From Notolepis coatsorum (taxonomy: Eukaryota > Chordata > Actinopteri > Aulopiformes > Paralepididae): a stretch of DNA of 64,000 nucleotides. The notes beneath the pieces are model-generated. The model worked only from the letters and a program-made list of their open reading frames with translations. It was not told the origin of the DNA and did no database searches. The stretch is taken from assembly GCA_963971535.1 (NCBI GenBank), contig OZ020587.1, positions 161,890,350-161,954,349 on the forward strand, given 5' to 3'. Made by a program: the position numbers and the translations under genes. Shown in pieces: positions 42,901 to 54,567 of the stretch; positions within the stretch are counted from its first letter, which is position 1; every line of letters begins with the position of its first letter.

Positions 42901-43434
42901 GTTAGTCACACTGCACCCACTGTGTACATTAACACTAGGGGTGTGGATAAAGTAATGGATGCATTGTGATGTACAGTGTGTTTTGAGAACTAAACATTCT
43001 GCTGAAAGCTATAGAGTTCTAGAATTCCAAATAAATAAATAAAAAACTAAAACCTTGTAGTTCTGACCCTGTCCCTGACTAACGTTACTACAGCCGTCAA
43101 CTTCCTCAAGTGATCTCTTTTGCACAGAGAACACCCACGGATGCTACTGTAGCTCTCCCTGGACTCTTATATCTGTGCTATACTAACTCTGGTCTGTGCC
43201 TCTGCATTAGGAGAGCTCTCTCTTCTCCCCTACATGTATTCAGCGGACCAGCACAAACTTGTAATCTTAGTTTACAAGATTACACTTTATGACCTGTTTA
43301 GTGAACAGGTCATTCTGCGCTGTTGTGTGGGTGTCAACATTTAGAATCACGTCTTACTCCCACATGGCTCAAATCACTGTTTGGTTATGGTCCACTGGTA
43401 TTGGGGAGTTCATAATTATCTTTTGTCTTCACAG

Positions 43435-43507
43435 GTGAACCCATGGTGGCAGGTGATGCAGGTGTCTGGGATAACTACAGTGTCAAGAAACAGCTACTCC
43501 ATTCATG
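43435..43507 (+). CDS. cct6a: CCT6 (TCP-1 zeta) exon, next in order
   Basis: It is bounded by TCTTCACAG and TG/GTGAGA. It encodes [19 protein letters not shown] then QLLHS, continuing the DLSTG of the previous exon (family: DLNTGEPM…[16 protein letters not shown]). The exon stops in phase 2 inside the expected cysteine codon. The final coding exon (the family end around TNILLVDEIMRAGMSS) is not seen before or after the BEL insertion, so the gene looks truncated here. Confidence 0.8.
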
Positions 43508-43531
43508 GTGAGACTACTAAAAGATTGATCC

Positions 43532-43716
43532 AATATATCCCACAATAAAGACTGATCTAGTGTTGTAGATATAGCCCACAATAAAGACTGATCTAGTGTT
43601 GTAGATATAGCCCACAATAAAGACTGATCCAGTGTTGTAGATATAGCCGACAATAAAGACTGATCCAGTGTTGTAGATATAGCCGACAATAAAGACTGAT
43701 CCAGTGTTGTAGATGT
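43532..43716 (+). repeat. 36-bp minisatellite, about five units
   Basis: ACAATAAAGACTGATC(T/C)AGTG…TAGATATAGCC units follow the second CCT6 exon. The minus-strand open frame over them is a repeat artefact. Confidence 0.92.
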
Positions 43717-43759
43717 AAAACAAAGAGCTCCCACAAACTTGCCGTCTTCACTTGCAGTT

Positions 43760-44096
43760 AAAACAAGTGAAGAAACAAACAGACTCAAAACCTACCTGTT
43801 CTCCCAAGCATTCAACCTTCCTTACCCATAACCACCCTCCTCCAACTCGCCACCAATTCCCCCTGCCCCACGTTCTCTCCTCTCCTGCCCCCCCCCACCC
43901 CCCTTGGTTTTCCCTTACTCTCCTCCTGACTGTCTCCCCTACTCACTCCCGTATTTGTTATCCGTTACTTGTGGTTTTATGTTCCTGTGTATTTCTTATT
44001 GTCCTCCGTTTCCCTGTGGTTCTATGTTTCTTTGTTTCTTTTTTGCCTATTGTCAGCGACTTTGGGTCTTTGAAAAGCACTATACAAAATAAATGA

Positions 44097-44158
<62 letters not shown>
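43760..44158 (+). repeat. LINE 3' end with (ATT)n tail
   Basis: It starts with a short frame reading like an RT C-terminus (…LKTYLFSQAFN…) and passes through a C/T-rich 3' UTR. It ends GCACTATACAAAATAAATGAATT followed by about 20 ATT units (44099-44157). This tail pattern is typical of L2/CR1-group LINEs. Confidence 0.65.
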
Positions 44159-44159
<1 letters not shown>

Positions 44160-44399
44160 GTATAGCTACATTTTTCAATATTCAGATTATGTTATCGCAG
44201 TACTGTACAACTATGTGCCTACCTGGCCCATATTTATTGACATGCAAATGGACAAGCACAACCAATATTTGTGTGTGAGAGTGCGAGTAACTCAAACCTG
44301 CAGTCTGCAGGCATAATGTCTGCAGCACAAATCCCCCCCCCCCCCCCCCCCCATTAAAGAAAATGTATGTTCCGTTCTTATTTAAAAAATTTCTTTTAG

Positions 44400-44535
44400 G
44401 GTCCGTGAGACGCAATGGCAGCAGTAAAAGTGCATCTGATGCAGACATAGACAAATGCATCAAAATGTGGCTGCAGCTTGCATCAGACAGAGATGGCAGA
44501 AGGAGAGAGCGGGCCTTGAGACAAGATCATTTTGA
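44400..44535 (+). CDS. Putative host exon (…DADIDKCIKMWLQLASDRDG…), gene unknown
   Basis: A TTCTTTTAG acceptor and a GA/GTAAGT donor bound a 136-bp stretch that is open in the phase left by the exon at 42193-42255. It encodes about 44 residues: a Ser-rich start, then DIDKCIKMWLQLASDRDG and an Arg-rich helix (RRRERALRQDHFE). This could be a myb/SANT-like or coiled helical segment of an uncharacterised fish protein. The two CCT6 exons on the same strand lie between these two exons, so the gene model is uncertain. Confidence 0.45.
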
Positions 44536-44703
44536 GTAAGTTGTAGTCTGTCATATATACTTTGTGCATGACACAAATAATCTTTCCAATAATTGTTTAC
44601 AGTCAGATTATTTCACTTATAATAGCCTACACTATCACAATTTATTACATGGCGTTTTCACATTCGCCGAAATGCTTGCTTGTGATTGGTCAATAGCGCT
44701 CGT

Positions 44704-44738
44704 CAGAGGTCCGTTATTACTCGATAACGGACCTCTGC
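44704..44738. repeat. Perfect 14-bp-arm palindrome
   Basis: CAGAGGTCCGTTAT and ATAACGGACCTCTG are separated by six bases. It lies in the interior of the presumed hairpin transposon that received the BEL insertion. Confidence 0.8.
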
Positions 44739-44923
44739 CGAACAATAATGACTGCTGTGCACAGCTGTAGCAATCAAGCCCACTGTCATCAGTGCAATCA
44801 GACCACAGATCTGCCGGCTGCTGCCGGCGATGACAGCGGGAGCGACAGAACTGCGTCTGCATTTGATCTCGTCTTGTCGATGGTGTAAAATGAATTGGGT
44901 ATATTGTTAGTAAGTTAGCCATG

Positions 44924-44979
44924 TAATAAGCGGGATAATGTATAGCCTATACTCGGTCATTGTCGCAAAATAATTGACC
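44924..44979. repeat. Left arm of hairpin element (BEL target)
   Basis: TAATAAGCGGGATAATG… through GCAAAATAATTGACC is inverted at 54514-54567. With the BEL copy removed the arms are about 54 bp apart. Confidence 0.75.
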
Positions 44980-44988
44980 TTCACTGAC

Positions 44989-46689
44989 TGTAACTGAGGG
45001 GTACAATTCCCTGACTGTATTAAATAAGTATGGTATCATTAAACCACTACTGTCTTATGTACATTACTACTGGCCATACAGTACACAGGTATATGAGATG
45101 AACACATCCACATTATTTATTTGATTTATTTGATTTATTTTATCTGCATTATATTTATTGATGAAGGATTGCACTACAACTCGTACACCTTACTGTAAAT
45201 TGTACCTAAATTGTACCTCATCCCATTTCTGCTTTGCACTATATAGTACTGTACATTAGTACACTGCATAGTATTGTATATTATATGGTAACTCAGAACA
45301 TTGTACATATGTCTATACCGAACACTGTGACCTCATTTTCTTCTTCTAAATTACATGCTATACTATGTTATTTGATACTATCTTGTCTAGCACAGTCTCT
45401 GGAGCGTAACAGTAAGAAGCATTTTGTATGAAAGTATTCTGTACTTCTGTATGACAACTATTAAAGAAACTTGAAACTTGAAACAATAACACGGTTTCAC
45501 ACAAGTACTCGTTTAGAAGAATATTTATTAGCAGCAATAATATTATATTACATTACTTTACTTAGAGTCGCGCTTGTAAGGCGAAGAATGTGCATGAATA
45601 GGTCAAGAGCGTAAGTCCATTAGAATATTACGCAGGAGATAATGAAGACCACCTGTATCGTAGGAATTATATCTATGGTACACTAGTAGGGCAGCGGGAG
45701 ATACTAGTAGGGTCCCTCCGGTTGTAGGCCAGCAGGGGAGAGGATTTGTCGGTAACGAAAGTCTGGGTCAACGAAGAATAAGGAGACTCCAGGTACAGGA
45801 GACAGTGCAATAATCTCTTGATCCGCAGACGAACAACAGCCATTCTCCGGTATGCAGCTCCGCATGGAAGAAAGCTAGCCAGCCTCAGGCGTCCTAGAGG
45901 CGGGCTCGACGTTGCTCCTCACAGGGTAAATCCCACACAATTGTGGGTGTAGACGATTCTCCGCTCCATCAGCTACAGGACCAAAGCAAATATAATCTAG
46001 CCGAAAAGGGCTCTGTAGTCGTCGGGTAGGTTATCCAGTGTACATATCCACACGGTCCTCGTCTAGGGCTCCTCGGATGACGGCACCAGGTTAAGCCGCC
46101 CAGCCTGGATAAGCACACTAGCTGGTACGAGGAAGCGTTGGTAATGCTGGTCACTGTAGAACGGTAGCCGCACGATACACTATACATAAATAGACTATTA
46201 CTGAAATAATAGAATAGGTCGAACTCGACGGTACAGCGTTAAACTCTGATACTTCAGCTATCAATTCGCACGCGGTCTCAAGGCTCTATTTTGGGGCAAA
46301 ACGGGCCCACTTCACAGCACGTTGTATCGTGGTGTGAGGCTTCAACTTATTGGGTAACAGTACTTCTGTATTCACCTGCGCCGTATTTATACGTTAGGTG
46401 AACAATCTAGTACCAGCCTTATTTCTGTCTCGTATTCTTGCGCAGAGCCGGTCATGTCCAGGCATGTCTTTGGCGGTGACTTTGAACTAGACATTGGGGG
46501 TATGGCCGTGGCGCCTAGTGGACCGCTGTCCAATAGGAGAACGAAATATTATGGTCTGTACTAGGTAAAGGGATATTCCGTGTATATGTACAAAGAATAC
46601 ACAAGGGATATCAGACGATATACAAATATTATACAATATATCTCAAGTAATAAATATATATATTCGGTTTAATCTGATCCTTCGTAACA
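44989..46689 (-). repeat. 3' LTR of BEL copy 3 (with 372-bp insertion)
   Basis: It runs TGTAACTGAGGGGTAC to CCTTCGTAACA. Subtracting the insertion at 45113-45484 leaves 1329 bp, equal to the 5' LTR within one base. Confidence 0.93.
45113..45484 (+). mobile_element. 372-bp retroposon insertion in BEL LTR
   Basis: It is absent from the sister LTR, which reads CACATCCACAATAACACGG without a gap. The insert ends TTAAAGAAACTTGAAACTTGAAAC, a short tandem tail as in non-LTR retroposons. The interior is AT-rich, with no pol III boxes that I can see. Target duplication is at most two or three bases. Confidence 0.7.
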
Positions 46690-46783
46690 GCCGCCTCCTA
46701 ATTAGTCCGCACCTAATTAGATAAGCAGAGACAGATTAACCGCACTGTCCACTACTCAATGTCCGTTGTGAGGGTAGGGCAGT

Positions 46784-49033
46784 TCACAAAGTCGGGGGGT
46801 CATGGTCGTCATCGAGAGAGTCGGGGAGCCTTGGCAACTCTATCAGCCTCGCCACGGGTCGGGTGTATGTCCGCCCTTGGGCGAGCACTTCTGCCGCTCT
46901 GACCCTTCCGTCGGCACCAGTGATCACTTTGCTTACGCGGCCGGCCGGCCACATAGCTCGGGGTAGTGACTGGTCGATAATCATGACGACTGTACCTTCC
47001 GTCAAATTGTCTCTTTCTTTCACCCATTTCTGGCGGGTCTGTAGAGACGGTAGATAGTGGAGGAGGAAACTGTTCCAAAACTTGTCAGCCAATACTTGAC
47101 TGTACCTCCACATTCTTCGGCCGTTCGCTTCTTCAGGCCTGTACACTGTCTGTGGTAGCGCGGGGTCCAGCCGCCCCATCAAGAGAGTGTTGGGGGTGAC
47201 TGGGTCGACATCTGCTACATCACTTGAGACGTAACCGAGGGGCTTTGAGTTCAATACTCCCTCGATCTCCGTGAGGACTGTCGTGAGGACTTCTTCCGCC
47301 ACGGTCTGGGCCCCAAGCACGGCGTACAGGGCTGTCTTTATTGAACGTACTTCTCGTTCCCAAGTTCCACCGAAGTGAGGTGCATTCGGGGGGTTAAACT
47401 GGAAATCAATCTGAGATGGAGCGAGGTGGGTCTTAAGTTCTGGGCCCATAGCTTGGAAGCTCTCTCTCAGCTCTCTTTCTCCGCCTTTGAAGTTTGTCCC
47501 GTGATCAGACAATAATATAGACGGTTTTCCTTTCCGTGATGTGAATCTCCGGAAGGCCATAAGGACTGAGTCCGTACTCATGGTTGGAAGGAGTTCTATG
47601 TGTATCGCTCGGGTGGTCATGCATTTGAATACAATACCCCACCGCTTCTCCGTCCCTCTTCCTTTCTTTACATACAGCGGGCCGAAACAGTCCATACCGG
47701 TGGAGTGAAAGGGCTTGTCGCCGAGTCGGAGGCGACAGGGGGGTAGGTCAGCCATCCTGGGTATACTGGGCTGTGCTCGCCACTTGCGACAGTATAGACA
47801 AGTCCGCTGGAAGCGTCGTACTGCTTCTCTTCCTTGCAGTATCCAATAACGACGTCTGATCTCCGCGAAGACTCTCTCTGCCCCGGCGTGGTGCACGTCC
47901 TCGTCGTATTTCTTTATGATGAGCTCTGTGACCTTGTGTCGGCTGTTTAAGACTATCGGGTACTTGACGTCATCCGGTAAGTCTGGGGCTCTCCTCAGAC
48001 GACCACCCACTCTGATGAGATTATGGGCGTCGCTCTCAGGGGCCAAGTGGAGCAGTCTGCTGTCTGACGGGACTGGCTTTGATCCCTGCAGACAGTCTAG
48101 CTCGTCGGGGAACGAGTCTCTTTGGGCTCGCTGTAGCAGAAGGAGTTCTGCTTCTTCGTAGTTAGCTGCAGTAATGTCAGTAGTGGACGGAACCTCTGGG
48201 TGGTGCCACAGGAATGTCTTTAACTGCGCACTCTCAAGGGTGGGGCAGTCGTCTATGTTGGGATCTGTGGGGACGAGTGTGTGTGTCAACCCACAGAACA
48301 TAGATTTCTTCTTCTCTGCCTCCTCTTCACTCGCCTCCCGTGGGGTGGGTGTAGGCCACTCTTCTTCCGGGAGCTTGAGGAACTCGGGACCGTCACTATA
48401 GAGATTGTGACGGGTGAGGTCATCCAGGGACATTCCCCGTGTGATGACGTCAGCTGGGTTCTGTTTTGTGTCCACATACCTCCAGCATGCTGCTTCTGTT
48501 AATTCTTGGATCTCTGTGATTCTGACTCCCACGAAGACCTTGTATCTACACGAATCGGACTGGATCCATGTGAGTACGGTCATGGAGTCTGACCACAGGA
48601 TTGTTCTTTGCACCGGGATGGTGAGTTCACGTTGGATTAACGTGGCGAGTTGCGCTCCTGCTAGGGCTGCGCAGAGCTCTAGACGCGGGATAGATTGTTG
48701 CTTGCGGGGGGCTATTCTTGAGCGAGCCAGGATGAAGGCAGTATGTATTTCTCCTCCCTCCTCTCGGGCCCGCAGGTAGGCCACCGAACCGTAGGCTACT
48801 TCGGAGGCGTCGCTGAAGACGTGCAGGTCTATCTGACACGTCTCCGGCCTCACTGTGGGTGGGAAGTAGCTGCGGCGTATGTTGACACCTGGGAGCGAGC
48901 TGAGTTCTGTCTCCCACTCTCTCCATGTGGAGGCAAGGTGTTCGGGTATGGGGTCGTCCCAGCCCTGGTCCTTGTCCCATAGCGCTCGCACAATCATTTT
49001 TGCCCTGGTAGTGTAAGGTAGAATACATCCCAA
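46784..49033 (-). pseudogene. BEL copy 3 pol: RNase H, integrase and tail
   Basis: The 749-codon frame is the intact C-terminal half of pol. RNase H lies at about 70-200 (FSDAS at 74, LELCAAL near 118, LWSDS near 147, NPADVITRG). The integrase zinc finger has HH at 381-382 and CLYC at 412-415. The DDE core has DCFGPLY near 448, LLSDHGTNF near 510 and GTWEREV near 558. The C-terminal tail matches 1-267. The listed ATG is internal; a 7-bp insertion near 49115 separates this frame from the RT. Confidence 0.92.
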
Positions 49034-49037
49034 CGGG

Positions 49038-50831
49038 TCATATTGTCTGGCGAGTGTTCTGTATACACTCCGTCTTGTGGTCGGTAGTGAAGTCGACCTT
49101 CCCTGCTCCTTGGTCAGGGCCCGGGGGTGTGTGTTTATAATGGAGCGAGTCTGTTTTGAAGCGCCAGACTAGTCCTAATGTCATTTCTTGGGCTTCTCCT
49201 GGGATGGTCGCCATCCAGGTCTCGCTGCTTGCTGCCTTGTCCTCTGGGGAGAGGCTGCGCAATACTTGAGGGTCGCTGCTGGCCCACTGCCGGAGATCAA
49301 AGCCGCCTTTGATCAGGGAGGCGCGGAGTTTGAGTAGGAGGGCCTCGGCTTCTTCTGGCGTCGAGACGCTTTGCAGACAGTTGTCCACCTAGAAACTATT
49401 TCCTACACTTTGTCGGACCTCTTCATCAGCTGCTGGGTCTTCTGCGACGTGTTTTTGCAGTGCGAACGTAGCACAGCATGGGCTGCATGTGGTTCCGAAA
49501 GGGACGACTTCCCATTGATAGATGGATGGTTGCTCATCCTCGATCCTCTCTCTCCATAAGAACCGCAGCAGGGGCTTGTCCTCTTCCACTAGTCGCACCT
49601 GCAGAAACATCCCTTTGATGTCGCCGCTGATGGCCACCTTGTTCTGGCGGAAACGTAGTAACACGCCCAGTAGAGAGGGGCCGAGTGTTGGGCCGGGCAA
49701 GAGCTCTTTATTCAGATTTTGTGATCCGATCTGGTAGCTGCAGTTAAACACAATCCGATCCTTGCCGTTGTGGTGGACTTTGTGGTGCGGCACGTACCAT
49801 GATTCGGTCGTCTGATCGGCCTCTTTAATGTCAATTTTCTTTATGTGTCCCGCTGTGATTAGCTTGTTAATCTCAGCGCGGTACACAGTAGCTTGAGCAG
49901 GGTCTCTGGCTAGGCGCCGCTCTGTGTTCGATAGATACCGTTCCGTCGCTTCTTTTGGGGCGTGGAAGGTAGGCATACCCTCTCGCCTCAGGAGTGGAGT
50001 TGCGTATCTCATCACTCCGTTGACTTTGACTCTCTTTGTCCCCTTCTCGAGGAGGGCTATAGCATAAATGTCTTCCTTGGAACGAATGTGTTTCTTTTCG
50101 TTCTTAAAGGGCATTGTCTCTAGTGTCCATAGCCTCTCGACGTGCTGTAGGAGGGTGGTGTCTTCTTCTGTCACTCTGGAGTGGAGGCAGCTAGTGGCTG
50201 CTGTTTGGTTGGGAGACCTGGAGAGGGGGCCTTGTAGTGTCCATCCTAGGCGGGTCTCGACTGCTGCTGGACAGCCTCTGGGCCCAGTGTGGACCCGGTC
50301 CATCGGGACGATGAGGTGTGCATGGTCGGATCCTATCAGCAGGGTCGGGGTGGCACCGTCTATGAGCGGTATAGGTAGTTGACGCAGGTGCACGTATTTA
50401 TCCATCAGCTTGGCGATGGGGTAGGTGTACTGCGACAGGCCTATATCTTGGCTGGTGAAAGCGTTAGTGATCCTATACCGTCTCTCTGGCTGCCCGCTTG
50501 CTGCGATAGTGAAGGAGACGTTCTCGCCCTTGATCGTCTTCAGGTCTCTTCTTATAGTCCGAATAGTCATCGTTTCTTCGCTCCCCCGCAGCCCCAGCTG
50601 GGCCGCAGCGGACGCGAGGAGAAGGGTCTTCTCTGACCCGTCATCAAGGACGGCGTAGGTGTCCATGACCTTGTCTTCGTAACTCAATGTTACGCGGACC
50701 ACCTTCAAGAGCACCCGGGCGCCCCCACTGCTGGCGGGGTCAATGTACATAACACTTGCCTTTGTGCTGCTTGGGGGTGCAGGCTTTCTTCTGTTACTGT
50801 CATGTAAAAACGTCCAAGTGGGCTCGGTCAC
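49038..50831 (-). pseudogene. BEL copy 3 pol: protease and RT with nonsense codon in YVDN
   Basis: Protease (VLDDGSEKTLL) and RT (GDIKGMFLQV, PFGTTCSPC) are readable from about 50800 down. At 49388-49390 the codon for the tyrosine of FYVDN is TAG (F-stop-VDN), whereas copy 2 reads FYVDNCL. Reading resumes as VDNCLQS to 49115, where the 7-bp insertion (GCCCGGGG block) shifts the frame. Both lesions would abolish a working RT-integrase fusion. Confidence 0.9.
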
Positions 50832-53052
50832 ACCGACTACACCTCTTCTTTAGGCGGCACTCGGCTGCCATGTGACTGCGCGCACATCAGTAACAGCGGC
50901 GGTTGGACTTTATCCATTGACTCACCTCGTCGGCGGTCATCTTCTTGAACGTGTCACAGTGTGACAGCCAGTGTTCCTTTTCGCAGTACGGACATACAAT
51001 CTTCCACTTCTCTTTCATCAAGGGGGTTCTGTGGTTCTTGTTGCTCGGTACTGATTCGGCTTGGTGCATAACGGTCACCAGCCTGCGGCCATCGTTTGCT
51101 CTCCTAGGTCCCTCTCTGGAGCTTGGTGCGCTCCGCACGAACGTATCCAATCGTAGGCTGTTGACTTCTCTCGCCAGGAAGTCGGCTAGGTCTAGGAGGG
51201 ATGGCTCGGGACCGTTAGGATCACGGTGGTCTCTTTGCCGCCTGAAGCGCTCTTGTCGGGCGGGCGGAAGCTTCTCTAATATTCTCTCAACATTAGAGTT
51301 CGCGTACAGTTCGTGCATACCCTTTTCCTTCTGTGCCCCCAGCATCCCTACCAGGGATTGTACCTTGATAGAGAGGTCATCTAGTGAGCGATTGTCTGTG
51401 GCTGGGGGTAGGCGGTCAATATTCCTTATCTCTTGTATTACGTAGTCCCATATGCGTCCATAACGTTGGTCGAGGGCTGCTAGAGCCGCGGTGTATGGGG
51501 TAGTAGAGGTGGAATATGCCAGCGCTATATTGTGCGCTCTGGGCACCTTCAGGTGCTTGAGTAGGATAGCATACTTGTACGGTTCATCTGGTACATCGGA
51601 CATCATTGTCTCTAAGCACATTCGTAGCTCTGTGTACTGTGCTCTGTTCTCGTGTGTGAAGTCCGGGAACGTCGGTGTGCCAAGGTACGATGCCATGGAT
51701 AGCTGGCACATCGGTGAGCGTTGGAGGAGAGGCCTCCTAGGCGAGTCTCCTCTTACGTGTCGTGGTGGGCTGGTACCTGTCGGGTACCAAGGCCCGTGTA
51801 CCCAGGTGCTGTTCCTCGGGGCTGGTCGTGCGTCAAGCTCACCCGTGAATTGAGTCGGGGGTCTGTAGCGCAGATCCGCGGGGGTAAAGTCTGGGCTGTA
51901 CTGGACCTCCTGGTCCTGTGGAGTACGATGCTGCTGTTGGGCTTGACTTTCCTCCTCTCCCTCTTCTTCTTCCTCTGCCAGGTCATCTAGATCCTGTAAT
52001 CTTCTATTTAGTCTCTCAGCGGCGTAGGCCGGTTCTTCCCTGTTGCTGGGTCTCGCATGGACCGGTCGGGGAGGGGGTTCGGAGAGGGGTATAGGCTCTC
52101 TCGGTTGGCCGGGCTCAGGGTCACTTGATCGGGTAGGGGAGGGTGCTCTAGACCCTTGTCTTGACGAGGCCCTGGAGCCCCGTGCGGAGGGAGGGGGGGT
52201 TACCCTGACAATCAGTTGCTCCATTATCTGCGCTTGTAATCGGTCGTGCTCGGCTTCGCGCTTGATGTGAGCGAGGTCGCTCTCTGCTTCGTGCTGGGCT
52301 TGGGCTGCGTCGCGCTGTGCATTGGCGGCTCCGCGCTGTGCATCGGCGCGGTCTCTTTCCATATTCTCTTCCGTCTGGAGGCGTCTGGTCTCCAGGCGTA
52401 TGCGGTCGTCGTCACTCCTTTGCTGCGCCTGGAAGCGCTCTCGCTGGGTCGCAGAGTGTTCGCGTTCACTAAGGGCTTGCGCTTGGAGTTGCGCGTGGAA
52501 GCGTTCTCGTTCCATGGAGGAATGTTCGCGCTCGCTAAGCGTCTGTGCTTGGAGTCGATCGCGTTCAGTGGAGGCTGCCAGGGTGGCGATAAAGGCCTGC
52601 GCCAGCATCTTGTCCGCCTCGCTGGGGGAAGACACTGATGGAGGTGATCGGCTTCTGGCAGTGCTCGTTGGAGATCCGTTCTCCTGTCGTGCTCCGAGGA
52701 GGTCTATCTCCTGGGTGCGCGTCTCCTCTGGTGGTGGGTCGGGCTCCGTCCCTGGAGGGCTTTCTTTATCCTGGAGCTCTCCGGGGACTGCCTGGTCGAC
52801 GTTGGCGGGGGGTAAAGTCATGTCAGGTCCCTCCTGGTCCCCCCCGTGAGCTTGGTCAGTTACGTTAGAACCCACTAGGGTCTCTACTGGCGGGGTCGCC
52901 TGGTCGGTAGGGTTTGACATACTTTTACTATCCGCTTTTTCCGCGTTTAACGTCTGTAGAAAGCTAGGTAGTAGACTGGCAGCGTAGTCTCGAGTCTAGG
53001 TAATGAGGTGGCTGCCGTCTGCGCTGCGGGCGATCTAGTTTAGGAGAACCGT
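50832..53052 (-). pseudogene. BEL copy 3 gag
   Basis: The main open part (50887-52920, 677 codons) has a Pro/Glu-rich start and an Arg/Glu/Gln coiled-coil repeat region near residues 115-230. Next come an acidic run (EEEEEGEEE), the DUF1759-like capsid region at about 400-600, and the first zinc knuckle (CPYC…H…C). A TGA replaces a residue in the second knuckle (CY-stop-C at 50887-50889), and a +1 shift near 50809 follows. The ancestral start is probably the ATG near 53075 (MANDEHS…), cut off by a frameshift before 52940; the ATG at 52920 is internal. Confidence 0.85.
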
Positions 53053-53116
53053 TTGTGGAGTGTTCATCATTGGCCATGTCAATATTAATATTATATTAAT
53101 ATTACGCTAGTTACCC

Positions 53117-53133
53117 TCCGGCTCGAAGGACCA
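53117..53133 (-). other. Primer-binding site of BEL copy 3 (tRNA-Tyr type)
   Basis: The same TCCGGCTCGAAGGACCA on the plus strand as at 12012-12028, two bases from the LTR. Confidence 0.8.
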
Positions 53134-53135
53134 AT

Positions 53136-54463
53136 TGTAACTGAGGGGTACAATTCCCTGACTGTATTAAATAAGTATGGTATCATTAAACCACTACTGT
53201 CTTATGTACATTACTACTGGCCATACAGTACACAGGTATATGAGATGAACACATCCACAATAACACGGTTTCACACAAGTACTCGTTTAGAAGAATATTT
53301 ATTAGCAGCAATAATATTATATTACATTACTTTACTTAGAGTCGCGCTTGTAAGGCGAAGAATGTGCATGAATAGGTCAAGAGCGTAAGTCCATTAGAAT
53401 ATTACGCAGGAGATAATGAAGACCACCTGTATCGTAGGAATTATATCTATGGTACACTAGTAGGGTAGCGGGAGATACTAGTAGGGTCCCTCCGGTTGTA
53501 GGCCAGCAGGGGAGAGGATTTGTCGGTAACGAAAGTCTGGGTCAACGAAGAATAAGGAGACTCCAGGTACAGGAGACAGTGCAATAATCTCTTGATCCGC
53601 AGATGAACAACAGCTATTCTCCGGTATGCAGCTCCGCATGGAAGAAAGCTAGCCAGCCTCAGGCGTCCTAGAGGCGGGCTCGACGTTGCTCCTCACAGGG
53701 TAAATCCCACACAATTGTGGGTGTAGACGATTCTCCGCTCCATCAGCTACAGGACCAAAGCAAATATAATCCAGCCGAAAAGGGCTCTGTAGTCGTCGGG
53801 TAGGTTATCCAGTGTACATATCCACACGGTCCTCGTCTAGGGCTCCTCGGATGACGGCACCAGGTTAAGCCGCCCAGCCTGGATAAGCACACTAGCTGGT
53901 ACGAGGAAGCGTTGGTAATGCTGGTCACTGTAGAACGGTAGCCGCACGATACACTATACATAAATAGACTATTACTGAAATAATAGAATAGGTCGAACTC
54001 GACGGTACAGCGTTAAACTCTGATACTTCAGCTATCAATTCGCACGCTGTCTCAAGGCTCTATTTTGGGGCAAAACGGGCCCACTTCACAGCACGTTGTA
54101 TCGTGGTGTGAGGCTTCAACTTATTGGGTAACAGTACTTCTGTATTCACCTGCGCCGTATTTATACGTTAGGTGAACAATCTAGTACCAGCCTTATTTCT
54201 GTCTCGTATTCTTGCGCAGAGCCGGTCATGTCCAGGCATGTCTTTGGCGGTGACTTTGAACTAGACATTGGGGGTATGGCCGTGGCGCCTAGTGGACCGC
54301 TGTCCAATAGGAGAACGAAATATTATGGTCTGTACTAGGTAAAGGGATATTCCGTGTATATGTACAAAGAATACACAAGGGATATCAGACGATATACAAA
54401 TATTATACAATATATCTCAAGTAATAAATATATATATTCGGTTTAATCTGATCCTTCGTAACA
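53136..54463 (-). repeat. 5' LTR of BEL copy 3
   Basis: 1328 bp, nearly identical to 44989-46689 without its insertion; visible changes include GTAGCG/GCAGCG and GCTGTC/GCGGTC. Confidence 0.95.
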
Positions 54464-54513
54464 CTGACGTTTAAAACACCTCGGCTGCGCCTCTGTGTTC
54501 TAAACTCTGTGTC

Positions 54514-54567
54514 GGTCAATTATTTTGCGACAATGACCTCGTAGCTATACATTATCCCTTACTTATT
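54514..54567. repeat. Right arm of hairpin element (BEL target)
   Basis: GGTCAATTATTTTGCGACAA… is the inverse of 44924-44979. Between the arm and the BEL end lies a small AACACCTCGG…GTGTT stem. Confidence 0.75.

Larger units (their letters stand above)
44989..54463 (-). mobile_element. Full-length BEL/Pao retrotransposon, copy 3
   Basis: The LTRs at each end differ by about five substitutions in 1328 bp. The PBS is the same tRNA-Tyr-type site. The target duplication is CTGAC (44984-44988, 54464-54468). Gag and pol are collinear with copy 2 but disrupted by two nonsense codons and two frameshifts. One LTR carries a 372-bp insertion. The copy is therefore young yet not able to replicate on its own. 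Confidence 0.95.

Noticed and set aside
44333..44352. C run of about 20 bases taken as a possible G-quadruplex signal
   Set aside because: A single homopolymer run without further G/C tracts is not enough, and such runs are often mis-sized in assemblies.
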